A stretch of 64,000 nucleotides of DNA from Blepharisma stoltei (lineage: Eukaryota; Ciliophora; Heterotrichea; Heterotrichida; Blepharismidae): positions 124,001 through 188,000 of the forward strand of contig CAJZBQ010000017.1 of assembly GCA_914767885.1 (NCBI GenBank). The letters run 5' to 3'. Position numbers and translations under genes: made by a program. Below the pieces are notes generated by a model. That model searched no databases. It was not told the DNA's origin and saw only the letters and a list, made by a program, of their open reading frames with translations. Of this stretch, positions 54,258 through 64,000 are shown piece after piece; position 1 is the stretch's first letter, and the number at the start of each line of letters is the position of its first letter.

Positions 54258-55164
54258 TATCATATTAGCATCCCCATTTTTGGCAAATATATCATAGGCA
54301 TTTAACACCACCCCAGTAACCGCTAACGTATAATCTCCGCCAAGCTCATTATTAACCCAAGGTGGCTCATTTAAAATATTTTGCTTGGACACATCTTCAG
54401 CACTACTAACAAATCTTTCCCATCTGATTTCTTCATCAACCATTTCTGCTAAATATACAGGAATTTCTGGGTTTATGATATGGCATTCTTTTGCTACAGA
54501 AATAGCAGTTAAGACTGCATCGCCAGTTGCCATTACAGTATCAATGGCAGCTTTATGCAGCAGTTGGATGGTTGGGATAGTCTGAGGTTTGAGCTTATTC
54601 TGTAAGACAATTAAGCCGAGGAATTTCATGTTCTGCTCAAGGTTTTCGAGCTTTTGGGACTTCATTTCGTCGTCAAGGATAGGATTAAGAGGATTCATAG
54701 CACATGCGAGTACTCTGTATCCGGATCTTGTATAGTTATATAATATATGGTCTATGTCTTCAGGTATTGAAGATTTTCTGCACCTTTCTAAGACCATTTC
54801 AGGAGCTCCTTTCATGTAGAACTCAAATTGGTTATTTTCTGGGTTTTTTACGATAACACCCATCCTTTTCCTTTTTGAGGTGAAATAAAAGATATGGAGA
54901 ATGGCGACGCTTAAATTTTCTTCTTGCTTGTTATCAGAATTCGAATTCGATGAAACAATCGCTTTCACACCAGATTCTTCTTCTTTAGGCTCTCTATATG
55001 AAAATCCAGAAAATTTATATATTTCTAGGTCTTGAGTATCTCCTGGTGCTTTTTGGCCTATATTTATCATATTAGGTTTTAAATCATTTTTAACCAAAAA
55101 TTTGGATAAAATATTTATCTCCTACTAATTTTTCGTCTACATTGGTTAATGAATGACAAGTCGC

Positions 55165-55476
55165 TAACTCCCTCCCCCTCCTTCAGCGAATAAAAATTTT
55201 TTGTTGGCTCAGGGTGGTTAATTTATTTTTTTAAAAACTTCTACATAAATTTATAGAATTTTTTTCCCCTAAATTTAAAAAATCCTAATTCGCAAAAATT
55301 GGAAAGCAAATATTAATTTAATTATAAAATTTATGTTTTAAACGCAATTTGTTTAAAAATTAAACAGAATTAGCCAGAGATTTCATATAATAATTATCAC
55401 TTATATATCAAAATTTTTCTCTATAAAAAATTTTTCAATTAAAACAATTTTTGTTCACTCACGGAGGGTTTTTGGG
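55165..55476 (-). mobile_element. Decayed main-family MITE in the P5 ATPase locus
   Basis: TAA at 55165-55167 and 55477-55479. Hairpin end first; the right end is truncated and ends in the inner copy of the motif. Excision gives LDLSCALATCHSLT in frame. Confidence 0.8.
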
Positions 55477-56869
55477 TAAAGCACAGCTTAAATCCAAAGA
55501 ATGCACAATTGCTTCATTAAAAGGGGTATCTGATGCAACAAATAAATGCTTACTATAAACCCACACAGTGCCACAAGTGCTAAACATCCAATAAATCTCA
55601 ATGAATCTCTGGAAAATTTAAACTGGTTTGGCTTTGGGAATAAAATTGACCTTACCATTTTCCCTTTCATAGTTGAAAACCCAGTCCTCACCACAATTCC
55701 GACTACTGGCTTGCCTCCATGGCTTCTGGTCTGCAGCACCTTCGTCCCTTCATACAAGCTAAAATGTCTGTCAGCTTCTACATTGTAAATTTTATCATTT
55801 AAATAAGGCAAAGAGTCTTTTATTACAGGGACTGATTCACCTGTCAAAGACGATTCTTCAACAACAGCTCCACCTGAGATTAAAATAGCATCACAAGGCA
55901 TTTCAGTGCCTCTTGGGATTTCTATTAAATCACCAGGGACAAGCTCTTTGCTGTTTATAATGGTCCATTGTCCAGAGCGCTTTACTTTGACTTCTACGTG
56001 TCTCAAAGCAAGATCGTGGAGATCGTGCATACTTTTTCAGGACTGATAGACTGAGGAAAATAACGAAGCAAGTGTAATCACAATTACACAGATTGCGTAG
56101 GCATAATAGTCTTCAAAATACCATAAAATAACGCTGAAAAGCTGGAAAATGTAGAAGGGGTGCTTGACTTCATCAAAAAGTTTAATTAATGATATCTTGT
56201 ATGGTAATATCAGTGAAATACATAGTTTTTATGACTAGCATCTTGGCTTCAGAACCTGGGACTCGTTTATAACGGAGAAGGAGATGAAGGAAAAGAAACC
56301 AATGATCAATTAAGTAATAAAGTCCTCCAGTGCATATGGCGAGGACTCAAAACAGAACTTCTCCTCAGATACGGAGCTTGTAAGGCTCTATAGATTTTAT
56401 TGTGGACTCTTCAATAGCGTCTAGGTGAGGCATGCAGGGGATGTTGTATTTGGAGGCAGAGTCGGTAGTGGGAGTTAAGCTTGGGCTTTCATAAGCAACT
56501 TTATTCATTATTATCCACCATTATTGATAAGCTTAAATCGACTGAAATTGGAATTTGAAAGGCAGAGTAAGGCGAAGATATTGAATTTCTAGAAATACTA
56601 AAGTTTTGGGTTGATAAATTTTAAAATGTTAATTATAGATTATAAATAGTTTTTAAATACTAATAGAAGCAGAGGTGCATAATTGGATGAGGAAGGATTA
56701 TGGAAGCTTTATAAACTTGATAATTCTTCTCTCACAAAATGGCTAAAAATAACTGCTACTTATACAAAAAGCAGCTGAATAATTTAATATTTTAATACAA
56801 ATAATAAACATTTTAAATATATTACTAATGATAGAAAAATATCTAATTTAAAAATTAATTATAAATAAT

Positions 56870-58388
56870 TTAATTGCTGACTTCTCAAAGAGAAAGCTTT
56901 CTCTTTTTATTTCCTTCACAATGTTTAAGTTCTTCTATTTGTCTTTTTAATACTTTTGTATAATTTTCCAGTCTTTTAATTTCTCTATCTTTATCTGACA
57001 CAAGAAACGTCGCTAAAAGCTCTTCAGCGCTAGGCCGAATTTCAGGACTTTTATTCATCATTTTTCTAATAGCCTCCTTTAATTCCCATGAAAAATCATT
57101 AACAAATTTTAATTCCCCATTTCTTATATTCTAATTATAATAAAAAGAAGCCTATTTTTATATATTATTTATATTTATTATAAACTGGTATATCATGCCA
57201 TTCTTTCCCATTCATCGGCAACTGTTTTCCTCTCATAATTTCATAAATAGTCGCCCCTAATGAAAAAATATCAGATTTCGTCAAATCTGGGATATGCTCA
57301 CTATCTTCTTCATGGTGCATAAGGACTTCTGATGCCAAATACCTAGCATCTCCTTCTGGGATTTCTCCTGTCAGATTTGTAGTTATTCTTGCCAAGCCTA
57401 AATCTCCGAGTTTAAACTTTCCAGAAAAGCTATAAAAAATATTATCAGCCTTAATATCCATATGCACAATGTTATTAGCATGGATTTTCTTGAGTCCTTT
57501 GCATATATCTCTCATTATTTTCCTTATGGTATTTTCTGATGGTGGATTTTTCTGAATGTACTGAGATAAAGAACACTCACAAAGCTCCATTGAAATGTAG
57601 AGAAAATCATGCTCAATCCAAACTGAGTGGTAGCGTATGATATTAGTGTTATATAGCTTGAGAGCTTATATGGCTTTATTTGTACCTTAGGCTGCACAAT
57701 TTTGCGCTTCTATGTGGCCAAAGAGAAATTAAAAATCTAGAATATAATGTAACTCCTTTTGGCAATATATTGTATAACCTAAGAATATGAGTAATAAGGC
57801 TATATCTCCATAGGTAGAACTTGTAGCCAAAGCATAAGCTTCTTGTAAAGCAGTATTTCGCATATTTTGGTGCCGATAATTGGTTTTTATTTGTTTAACT
57901 GCATAATGCAGTCCATCAAGTTTATTTAAGCATTTATATACAGAGCCAAAATTCCCACTTCCTAATAAGGATTCTTGAATAAAATCGTGATTATATCTAC
58001 ATACCTCTAGCTCTTCTACAGAATTTTGCTGAGAAATTGGTGCTTCTGGCATATTGAACCAAGATTTTTCTTTATTCATAAAATGGCGGTCTTCGAAATT
58101 TTTATGCTCAGATTTTATAGACGGCATTTGAATTTCTCTGAGTAGTCGGTCAAGATTGGTTGCTGGCGTACGAGGGGTCATAGGTGTTGAGCAGCCTGAG
58201 GAGAAACGTCCATCAAAAACTTTATCTGACAGCCTTCATTTTTGATAGTAAGAATTTTGTGGGATTTTTATTGATTTTTGATTAATTTCAGTTGAAGCTT
58301 CAGGTGGGAATGTGATAAACGGCTTTGCCAGTGGAGTATCAAATTTTGTGTCAGCTTGGAAACATTGGTTTTCAGTTTGGTTTGCCAT
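56870..58388 (-). CDS. Wee1/Myt1-like protein kinase
   Basis: Coding segments 58388-57811, 57651-57176 and 57126-56870 give 436 residues. The N-terminal 125 residues carry S/T-P sites (TPMTPRTPAT). The kinase domain: LLGSGNFGSVYKCLNKLDG (P-loop), HYAVKQIK (VAIK lysine), LQEAYALA in place of the C helix, IIRYHSVWIEHDFLYISMELCE, then HMDIKADNIFY (catalytic loop; HMD..N rather than HRD), LGDLGLAR (DLG in place of DFG, as in Wee1/Myt1), EGDARYLASEVL and DIFSLGATIYEIMRG. Wee1 kinases phosphorylate the inhibitory tyrosine of cyclin-dependent kinases. The EGDARYLA motif is diagnostic of the family. The C-terminal tail is a coiled coil. IESs of 159 and 49 bp are cut at TA. Confidence 0.92.
57127..57175. 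other. 49-bp IES in the Wee1-like gene
   Basis: TA at 57127-57128 and 57176-57177; joins WHDIPVYN to IRNGELKF. Confidence 0.75.
57652..57810. other. 159-bp IES in the Wee1-like gene
   Basis: TA at 57652-57653 and 57811-57812; joins YALATSSTY to NTNIIRYHSVWIEHD, the expected hinge approach. Confidence 0.8.
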
Positions 58389-58638
58389 TTTGAAAATTTA
58401 TTACCGGCTAATTTAAATTAAAAAAATTATTTATGAAGATTAGAATGAAGATTGATGGCTATGAGATATCGTGGTTTTTAATATAATATTAATAATCGTA
58501 TAGAGCAAGAAAGGAATTAATCGTAATATCTCATGGCATGTATAATGATCTGAGAATAATAAAAATATCTGTTTGAGAAAATTATTTAGTTTCTTTGGCG
58601 ATTTAGTTTTCAAATTTATTTAAGAGTAGATGTGCTTA

Positions 58639-58911
58639 ATCCCCCCTCCCCTACGAAGCGAACAAAACCATTTGAAAAACTTGTGACAAAAAAAAAATTT
58701 TTATATAAGTTATAATTAAGATAATGAAATCTCTAACTAATTCCATTTAATCTTAAACTGTTTGCATTTATATATATAATTTTTACATATTGCTTTTAAA
58801 ATTATTCGAATTGGTTAAAAATTTTCGGTGAAAAAAATTTACTATAAATTTATATATAAATTTTAAATAAAAATTAAAATTTTTTCTTGTTCGCTCACAG
58901 AAGGAGGGGAG
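58639..58911 (+). mobile_element. Decayed main-family MITE
   Basis: About 273 bp; TTA at 58636-58638 and 58912-58914; shortened terminal runs (CCCCCTCCCCTACGAAGCG .. GCTCACAGAAGGAGGGGAG). It lies between genes. Confidence 0.75.
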
Positions 58912-59118
58912 TTAGATTAAATTCTTCGCTTAATGGCATTTTAGATAGAATTTTCTTGCTTGTGATGCTAATTTTTATTGAAAATTTATAAAGAACTATA
59001 AATATACATAATAATCAAATTATTCCATTGTAAAATTTATGAAGACTTATAATTTATAAAATAATTATTTATTTATATTTAAAAATTAAATTTTTGATTA
59101 TATAAATTTATCTTAGAA

Positions 59119-59391
59119 ATGGCTTCTCAAAAGTTAATGAACTACGTTGAGAAGCACCTTTTCAAGTCTGTCGTAAACCCTATGTGGCAAGCATTTTCCT
59201 CAAAAAATTCAGTAAGAATAAGTGATCAGACTGTCGACGAATTTATCACATTACAGAAAGCAACTTTAGAATATAAAAAATTACTAGAAGATTATAATAT
59301 TGGAATAAAAAGAGATGATAAAAAGACAAGAATAAGCATAGCTAAACACTGTGGGCTTATTATGCCAAATGCTGAAGATGAGAAGCCTTAA
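59119..59391 (+). CDS. Small LYR/FMC1-like protein
   Basis: 90 residues, one frame. The second half, ATLEYKKLLEDYNIGIKRDDKKTRISIAKHCGLIMP, recalls FMC1/LYR-type mitochondrial assembly factors (Y..LL..Y..G..R.......A...GL.LP), which help assemble ATP synthase or respiratory complexes. The N-terminus (VEKHLFKSVVNPMWQAFSS) is basic and could target mitochondria. The family call is tentative. Confidence 0.6.
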   Translation: MASQKLMNYVEKHLFKSVVNPMWQAFSSKNSVRISDQTVDEFITLQKATLEYKKLLEDYNIGIKRDDKKTRISIAKHCGLIMPNAEDEKP

Positions 59392-59835
59392 ACGTCCTAT
59401 TTTCTAGCTCTCTCCCAATGGTAAGCGCTCAAAAAAAATGGATCCAAGGGTATTTATTATCTTAGATTTAAAAATTCATATTGAAAATATTTGAAATTAT
59501 GAAATCAAATTTAATTTATGAAAATTGAAAAGATGCAACATTTATTGAATTATAATCATTAAATAAATATTATAATATATTTTTTACAAAAATTTTATAT
59601 TAAAAAATTGTTTGTTCCTGTTATTTTCCCAAAATAGAAATTTTTCTATTATTTTTTTTCTACTCTAAAAGGGGAATAAATAAACACATATTCCAAGATC
59701 TAAAAGCTAATTAAAATTCTTAATAAAAAATTTCACGTAAATTTTATGCTTTTTTATTTATAGATGACATATTATATACGAATCTCTATCTGAAAACCCG
59801 CATATTGATAAAATTGTATATAATTTCCAACTCTG
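59392..59835. other. Gene-free AT-rich interval
   Basis: No frame or repeat recognised between two genes that point toward each other. Confidence 0.5.
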
Positions 59836-61699
59836 CTACTTTAAGTATGCTAGGCCGCCTTCATTACTTGATCCACGTTTTTTCAATCATTTTATCATTG
59901 CTATATTAATCGTCATATACCTCGCTTCTTCTTGATTCCGAATAACTCCATCTTCATCTTTTTGATATTTCACCTTTGGAGGCAAAACATTAACTTTTTT
60001 GCTCCCAAAATTTTTAGCTAGTCTTTCAAACGCCGAAATGTTGACGTGTGCTCGTTGGTTGATTTTTTGCTCATCTTCTCGTAAAGCTTTTCGCATAGAC
60101 CTTATTAAATGATGATAATTGCCCATTTGCAGCTCGTTTCTTACTTTATCTTTGAGCTGGATTTGGGTGGGACTAACTGCTCTGATTTCGTAGGGATTTT
60201 ATTTATTTTAATTAAATGGTAATTTTAGACTATTAAGAGTGTTTGAGGTCCCCTTTTTAGTTAGGCTACATGCTATGAGGCATTACTGCCAGCTGAAATC
60301 TCCAATATCTGAAGAATAATGGCGATACTCTTTACTGACTTCCTCCATTTCCGCTCCTAAAAGGGCTTTTCTACTGTAGCAACACCTGACTAAGGGTGTT
60401 CTACCGAAGTCAAGACAAAGTGACTGGAGCAGCAGTGACAAGTATTCAAAACCTACGATATCTAATGAATGCCATAAGCAACAATCGGAGAAGAGGACCT
60501 TGGAGTCTGATAAGAAATGAGACGTAATCTAGTAATGTCCTTGGGTTGAGCTCAATCGTTGTGATCTGTATGCCGATCAGAATTCGATTATTGAAAGCAT
60601 GCAGCTGGACAGTTTAAGCAGATACTCCCTTCTCATCTCGACCACTGCCGCTCTGGGGTGCTGCTTGCAAAAAGAAGTCCCAAGTAACTGCTAATAGGAT
60701 CAGACTATAAATTCAAACTGGCTTACAACCAAAACGTACCTATAAGGCCGACCTATTTGGATGCTTGCCTAATAAATTAATGATCAATTTCTATATTTCT
60801 TATTATATAAAGAAATAAATTGAGACGTCTACGGAAGATGGATTCCGAGACACACTCCCTATGGAGTAGGTAGGACCCGAAACTGAAAATAGTGCCTCTG
60901 TAACTTTTTGAAGTAGTGCTTTAGGTTTGGGGTACCTCCCTAACAGGAAAGTTTTGCTTCTCCCTCGACGATTTTCCTGTCCCTGCCAGATGTACTCGCC
61001 TAGTCTTTGCTTTTCGGGACTAACGGGGCGATTGCAAGAAAGATAGCTCTAATCTTAGGAGCTAATTTTTAGGCTAGGTGGGTTTACGCTAGATAGGCAG
61101 GCTAGTAGCCTATCTACTTATGGCCTAATAATTTTCAGTTTAACTTTATTAAATAAATTTCAGGGATTTTTCAATGAATTTATTTTACTTTTTATATGCG
61201 CATAGTCTTCTGAGTTTGAGCTTCGCCTATGGCGAGGTCTTGAAGTTGTATATGCCCTCGTGCTTGCTTTGAGAAATGGTTCGATATCTTTTATAGAGTT
61301 TTGGTAAATACTTCCCCGAGGTGAGCTATCATATTCTCGAGAAGATAAGTCTATTCTTCCCAGCATGCTATTGCGTTTTTGTGTAGAAGGTCTTGTGGTT
61401 TCTTTACTTTTAGCAAGCAAAATTATTTCCTTGTCAAGGAGAGTTTATTTTTTTATAAAAAAATTATAAAATTAACGTTTAGAATACAATAAGCTTAGCG
61501 AAATATATAAAATAATTATTTGCCTAAATATTTTATACTAAATAATTTTTTTCCTCAATCCGGTCGAGTTAGAAAAAGAATAATCGTTGCAAAAAGTGCT
61601 TCTGGGTGTGAAAACATTTTTGTTAGTTTGCAAGAATTGGCTTAGCTCAAATATAGGTGTTCCAAAATATGTCTCTAAAGAGCCTAGTTGCTCCGACAT
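59836..61699 (-). CDS. Unknown protein, interrupted by a 970-bp retroelement IES
   Basis: The N-terminal segment starts at ATG 61697-61699 (MSEQLGSLETYFGTPIFELS) and continues to a second IES at about 61440-61530 whose boundaries I could not fix. Then LLDKEIILLAKSKE .. a serine/arginine-rich stretch (TSRPRHRRSSNSEDY). After the 970-bp IES: NPYEIRAVSPTQIQLKDKVRNELQMGNYHHLIRSMRKALREDEQKINQRAHVNISAFERLAKNFGSKKVNVLPP, and a UGA tryptophan in MIKWLKKRGSS before TAG. The C-terminal half looks well conserved but I do not recognise a family. Confidence 0.6.
60192..61161. mobile_element. 970-bp IES made of two retroelement-like repeats
   Basis: A 9-bp direct repeat AGGGATTTT flanks it (60192-60200; 61162-61170). 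It contains a family C piece (60235-60780, related to 22466-23007) and a family D piece (60835-61060, related to the host of the MITE at 15958). Removal joins KINSLKNP to YEIRAVSP. The repeat has no TA. Confidence 0.75.
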
Positions 61700-61984
61700 T
61701 ACGTAATTTCTTTTTAATGATGAGGAATGATTTTAATAAAGTAGAATAGAAAGGCTGATAAAAAATATTAAAATAAAGATGAATAGGCTTTTATTGACTG
61801 CTATTTAAAGCCATATTTTATTAAGAAACATGCATTTAAGCATATAAATAATTGCCTGATTTGATATTTATTACACCATATCTTTTGCTTTTTAATTATT
61901 TTATGCTAAATACTTATTTTCAAGGCTGAATATAAAACATTTATTATAGGAAAATCAATATCACCGATCATCCGATAATACTAA

Positions 61985-62361
61985 CTCCCCCCCTCCGTGA
62001 GTGAACAAAACCATTAGAAAAATCCCTATTTTTTGCCCAAAAACCCACCCTCCGTGAGTGAACAAAAATTTTTTTAATTGAAAAATTTTTTATAGAGAAA
62101 AATTTTGATATATAAATGATAATTAGCATATGAAATCTAGAGCTAATTCTTTTTAATTTTTAAACGAATTGCTTTTTAAAACATAAATTTTATAAATTAA
62201 ATTAATATTTGCTTTCCAATTTTTGCGAATTAGGGATTTTTTTAAATTTCGAAAAAAAAATATTTTTTATAAAATTTATATATAAATTTTTTTTAAAAAA
62301 AAAAAATTAAACCCCCTCCGTGAGTGAACAAAATTTTTTGTTCACTCACGGAGGGGGGAAG
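61985..62361 (+). mobile_element. Main-family MITE, copy 8
   Basis: 377 bp; TAA at 61982-61984 and 62362-62364. GTGAGTGAAC variant, like copies 5 and 7. It sits about 170 bp upstream of the AP-3 gene. Confidence 0.9.
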
Positions 62362-62533
62362 TAAAGAAAAGCATTTATCAATAACATTCTAAAGGTGGCA
62401 CTAACTAGCTTTAAAAAATGCAAATGCATTTAAAATATTAATTGAATTTTGAACTCCATCAAGGCGCATTTAGCCTCTTAGTGAAATTTTAAGTTTAATA
62501 TTCCAATTTCTTAAATGAATAAAACGAATAAAA

Positions 62534-64000
62534 ATGTTTTCTCGGAACTCAGTTGACGTGATCAAAGGCTTGAGAAAAGGAAAAGTAGACAGAACCGCAT
62601 TCCTCACAACTGTGTTTTCAGAAATCAAAGAAGAAGTTAAAAGCAGCGACCTTGTAGTCAAAACAAATGCCATCAAAAAGCTATTTGTCCTTTCACTAGA
62701 AGGCTATGACATGGAATGAGCTGCTTTTCACGTTTTAGAAGTCATGAGTTCTACTAAATTTTCCCAGAAACGAATGGGATTTTTGGCAGCTTCCAATTGC
62801 TTTAAATCTACCAGTGACATTTTAACACTTGCTACTAATGTATTTCGCAGAGAATTCGTAGCCGCAAACCATTTAGATACTTGCATAGCTGTTAATTGCT
62901 TGTGCAACATCATCAATTCTTTTATGTCTACAGAACTATTAAACGACTGTGTTACTTTATTAAATGCTTCCAAGCCCGACTTAAGGAAAAAGGTCTGCTT
63001 ATTGTTTTTCAAAATTTTTTTTAATAACCCAGACGCAGTACCACAGATGTTTGAAAGAGTAGCAGAGAAATTGCAGGATGAAAATATAGGTGTAAAGGTA
63101 GCAACTGTGAATACAATATTAGAAATATCAAGAATCAATCCTAAATGCGCACTTTTTACAGCAAAAGCGCTGTTTGATTTGCTGACGACGACAAAAAATA
63201 ACTGGATGATAATTAAGCTGTTGAAAACAATGGTTGAGCTGACTAAAGTAGAGCCAAGACTGATAAAAAGGTTAATAGATCCATTAAAGACGCTACTGCA
63301 GAGCACCCCAGCGAAGTCTGTGGAATATGAAATAATCAGGACAATTATATCATCTTTTTATGAGAATGAAGAACTTGTGATCTTAGCGATGTCAAAACTT
63401 CAAGGATTTCTATACTATTTTTTTAATAAATTACTATTAATTTATCTATATAATACCTAGGCTATATTTATATAAAATTAAATAGATAGCAACGACCCAA
63501 ATTGTAAAATTTATATAGTAAAATATCTTGGTCTTTCTGGGCTGCAAGAAATGATTAAAAAGCATCCTAATATAGCATATGAATATAACCATTTTATAGT
63601 TGAAGCTCTTCAAAGCAAAGATTTAACTATAAGGCTTCGAGCTCTTTCTCTGCTAAGATTGACTGTATTTTATAATTAGACCTCAAAGCAAAACCTTTGT
63701 GACATTATCGGAGAAATCGTAAAAGAAATTCAAAAATCCGAAAATTCTGATATAAAAGAAGAATTATTTAGTACTGGGTTGTATCTCTTAAGTAAAGAAA
63801 ATTATACATTTTAAAATATATAAGCATAAAACCAATTTTATTATAAAATAATTGCTTTATTTATATAAAAGCATATGACTTGGTTGAAGATTTCAAATGA
63901 ATGTTCATGATTTTAGGCGCATTTTTGAAGCTCAAAACTTCTAAATATGAAGGACAGCTAAGCAGTATTATGCTTGATGTCGTGATAAGGGTTGAGCAGC
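62534..64000 (+). CDS. AP-3 complex delta adaptin, 3' end outside the window
   Basis: The N-terminal trunk is typical: VIKGLRKGKVDRTAFLTTVFSEIKEEVK, VKTNAIKKLFVLSLEGYDMEWAAFHVLEVMSSTKFSQKRMGFLAASNCF (UGA read as W), LRKKVCLLFFKIFFNNPDAVPQMFERVAEKLQD, NNWMIIKLLKTMVELTKVEPRL and, after an IES, KYLGLSGLQEMIKKHP and IRLRALSLLRLTTSKQNLCDIIGEIV, then LSSIMLDVVIRVEQ at the edge. The order and the WAAF..EVMS motif mark the delta subunit of AP-3, which sorts cargo from endosomes to lysosome-related organelles. Two IESs (63411-63482, 63803-63873) and one 15-nt intron (63665-63679) are required. Confidence 0.93.
63411..63482. other. 72-bp IES in the AP-3 delta gene
   Basis: TA at 63411-63412 and 63483-63484; joins MSKLQGFL to DSNDPNCKIYIVKYLGL. 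Confidence 0.8.
63665..63679 (+). other. 15-nt intron in the AP-3 delta gene
   Basis: GTATTTTATAATTAG; removes an in-frame TAG and gives LLRLTTSKQNLCDI. Confidence 0.9.
63803..63873. other. 71-bp IES in the AP-3 delta gene
   Basis: TA at 63803-63804 and 63874-63875; joins LLSKENY to YDLVEDFKW as LLSKENYDLVEDFKW. Confidence 0.8.

Larger units (their letters stand above)
53081..56508 (-). pseudogene. P5B-type (ATP13A-like) ATPase lacking the phosphorylation segment
   Basis: Clear P5 features: an N-terminal two-helix region, DEVKHPFYIFQLFSVILW, the actuator loop EESSLTGESVPVIK, RDSLRFIGCLALVALCGF, LATCHSLTNVDEKLVGD, the nucleotide-binding domain (EFYMKGAPEMVLERC), [14 protein letters not shown] and the hinge [21 protein letters not shown], then six membrane helices. 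But about 90-100 residues between HSLDL and SCALATCHSL, where DKTGTLT belongs, are absent even after removing the decayed MITE at 55165-55476. Another 80 or so expected residues are missing near 56200. Frame changes occur near 56200, 55545 and 55130, and a TAA splits AYF from ERYVIVW at 53216. IESs at 54208-54257 and about 53770-53818 do restore frame. I read it as a decaying gene; an alternative is unrecognised very short IESs plus displaced segments. Confidence 0.65.

Noticed and set aside
62470-63306. Minus-strand frames opposite AP-3 delta
   Set aside because: Antisense to a strongly conserved adaptin.

Overview
The window reads as germline (micronuclear) DNA of a heterotrich ciliate, most likely Blepharisma. 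Four things point there. (1) Dozens of reading frames with clear homology are continuous only if UGA is read as tryptophan, while UAA and UAG still stop. (2) The three introns I could define are exactly 15 nt GT..AG introns (17439-17453, 47571-47585, 63665-63679). (3) Intergenic DNA is very AT-rich and genes are packed tightly, some tail to tail with 18-33 bp between them. (4) Many genes are interrupted by AT-rich segments, MITEs or retroelement-like repeats whose removal at a TA or at a short direct repeat restores a conserved reading frame. These behave as internal eliminated sequences (IESs). CDS coordinates below are outer bounds; the IES and intron positions given must be removed to get the protein. 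I ran no searches; homology calls are from recognition of motifs.

Layout. 1-1069: partial unknown gene (-). 1828-3846: nested transposon stack sitting on the start codon of a BTB gene (3849-5315, +), which is tail to tail with a PP2C phosphatase (5334-6855, -). 7024-8307: WDR44-like WD40 protein (+). 9.5-kb scale tandem triplet of a divergent HMG-like family (8349-9536, 9692-10942, 11333-12487, -). 12575-14814: SANBR/KIAA1841-like BTB gene (-) carrying a retroelement IES. 15400-17705: SPEF1-like CH protein (+) with a 1.7-kb composite IES. 17.7-24.3 kb: repeat-rich, with two C2H2 zinc-finger paralogues. 24348-25777: dual-specificity phosphatase split by a 929-bp IES. 27780-34954: FAAH-type amidase, unknown proteins, an Snf7/CHMP protein and a 3CxxC zinc-finger protein. 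35429-47006: an 11.6-kb inositol trisphosphate receptor gene (-) with about ten IESs. 47181-48426: SLC30A9-like transporter (+). 49143-50380: TMBIM/LFG family. 50409-50942: small protein split by a palindromic IES. 51016-52757: PX-WD40 protein. 53081-56508: a P5-type ATPase lacking its phosphorylation-site segment. 56870-58388: Wee1-like kinase. 59119-59391: small FMC1/LYR-like protein. 59836-61699: unknown. 62534-64000: AP-3 delta adaptin (+), running off the end.

Mobile DNA. One MITE family dominates: eight well-preserved copies of about 375-393 bp and five or more decayed ones. Termini are CTCCCC..GGGGAG with the motif CCTCCGTGAGCGAAC; one end is a hairpin, the other has the terminal motif repeated internally; flanking duplications read TAA or TTA. 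It matches the description of the abundant Blepharisma stoltei germline MITE. Two further MITE families share its layout with a different inner motif. GC-rich 0.5-0.9 kb repeats with short-repeat tails and 9-16 bp target duplications look like SINE/LINE-type insertions; at least four lie inside exons. Several palindromic elements are also present.

The genes are mostly housekeeping, signalling and trafficking functions with no operon logic. What is unusual is how cleanly exons tolerate transposons, which implies precise somatic excision.
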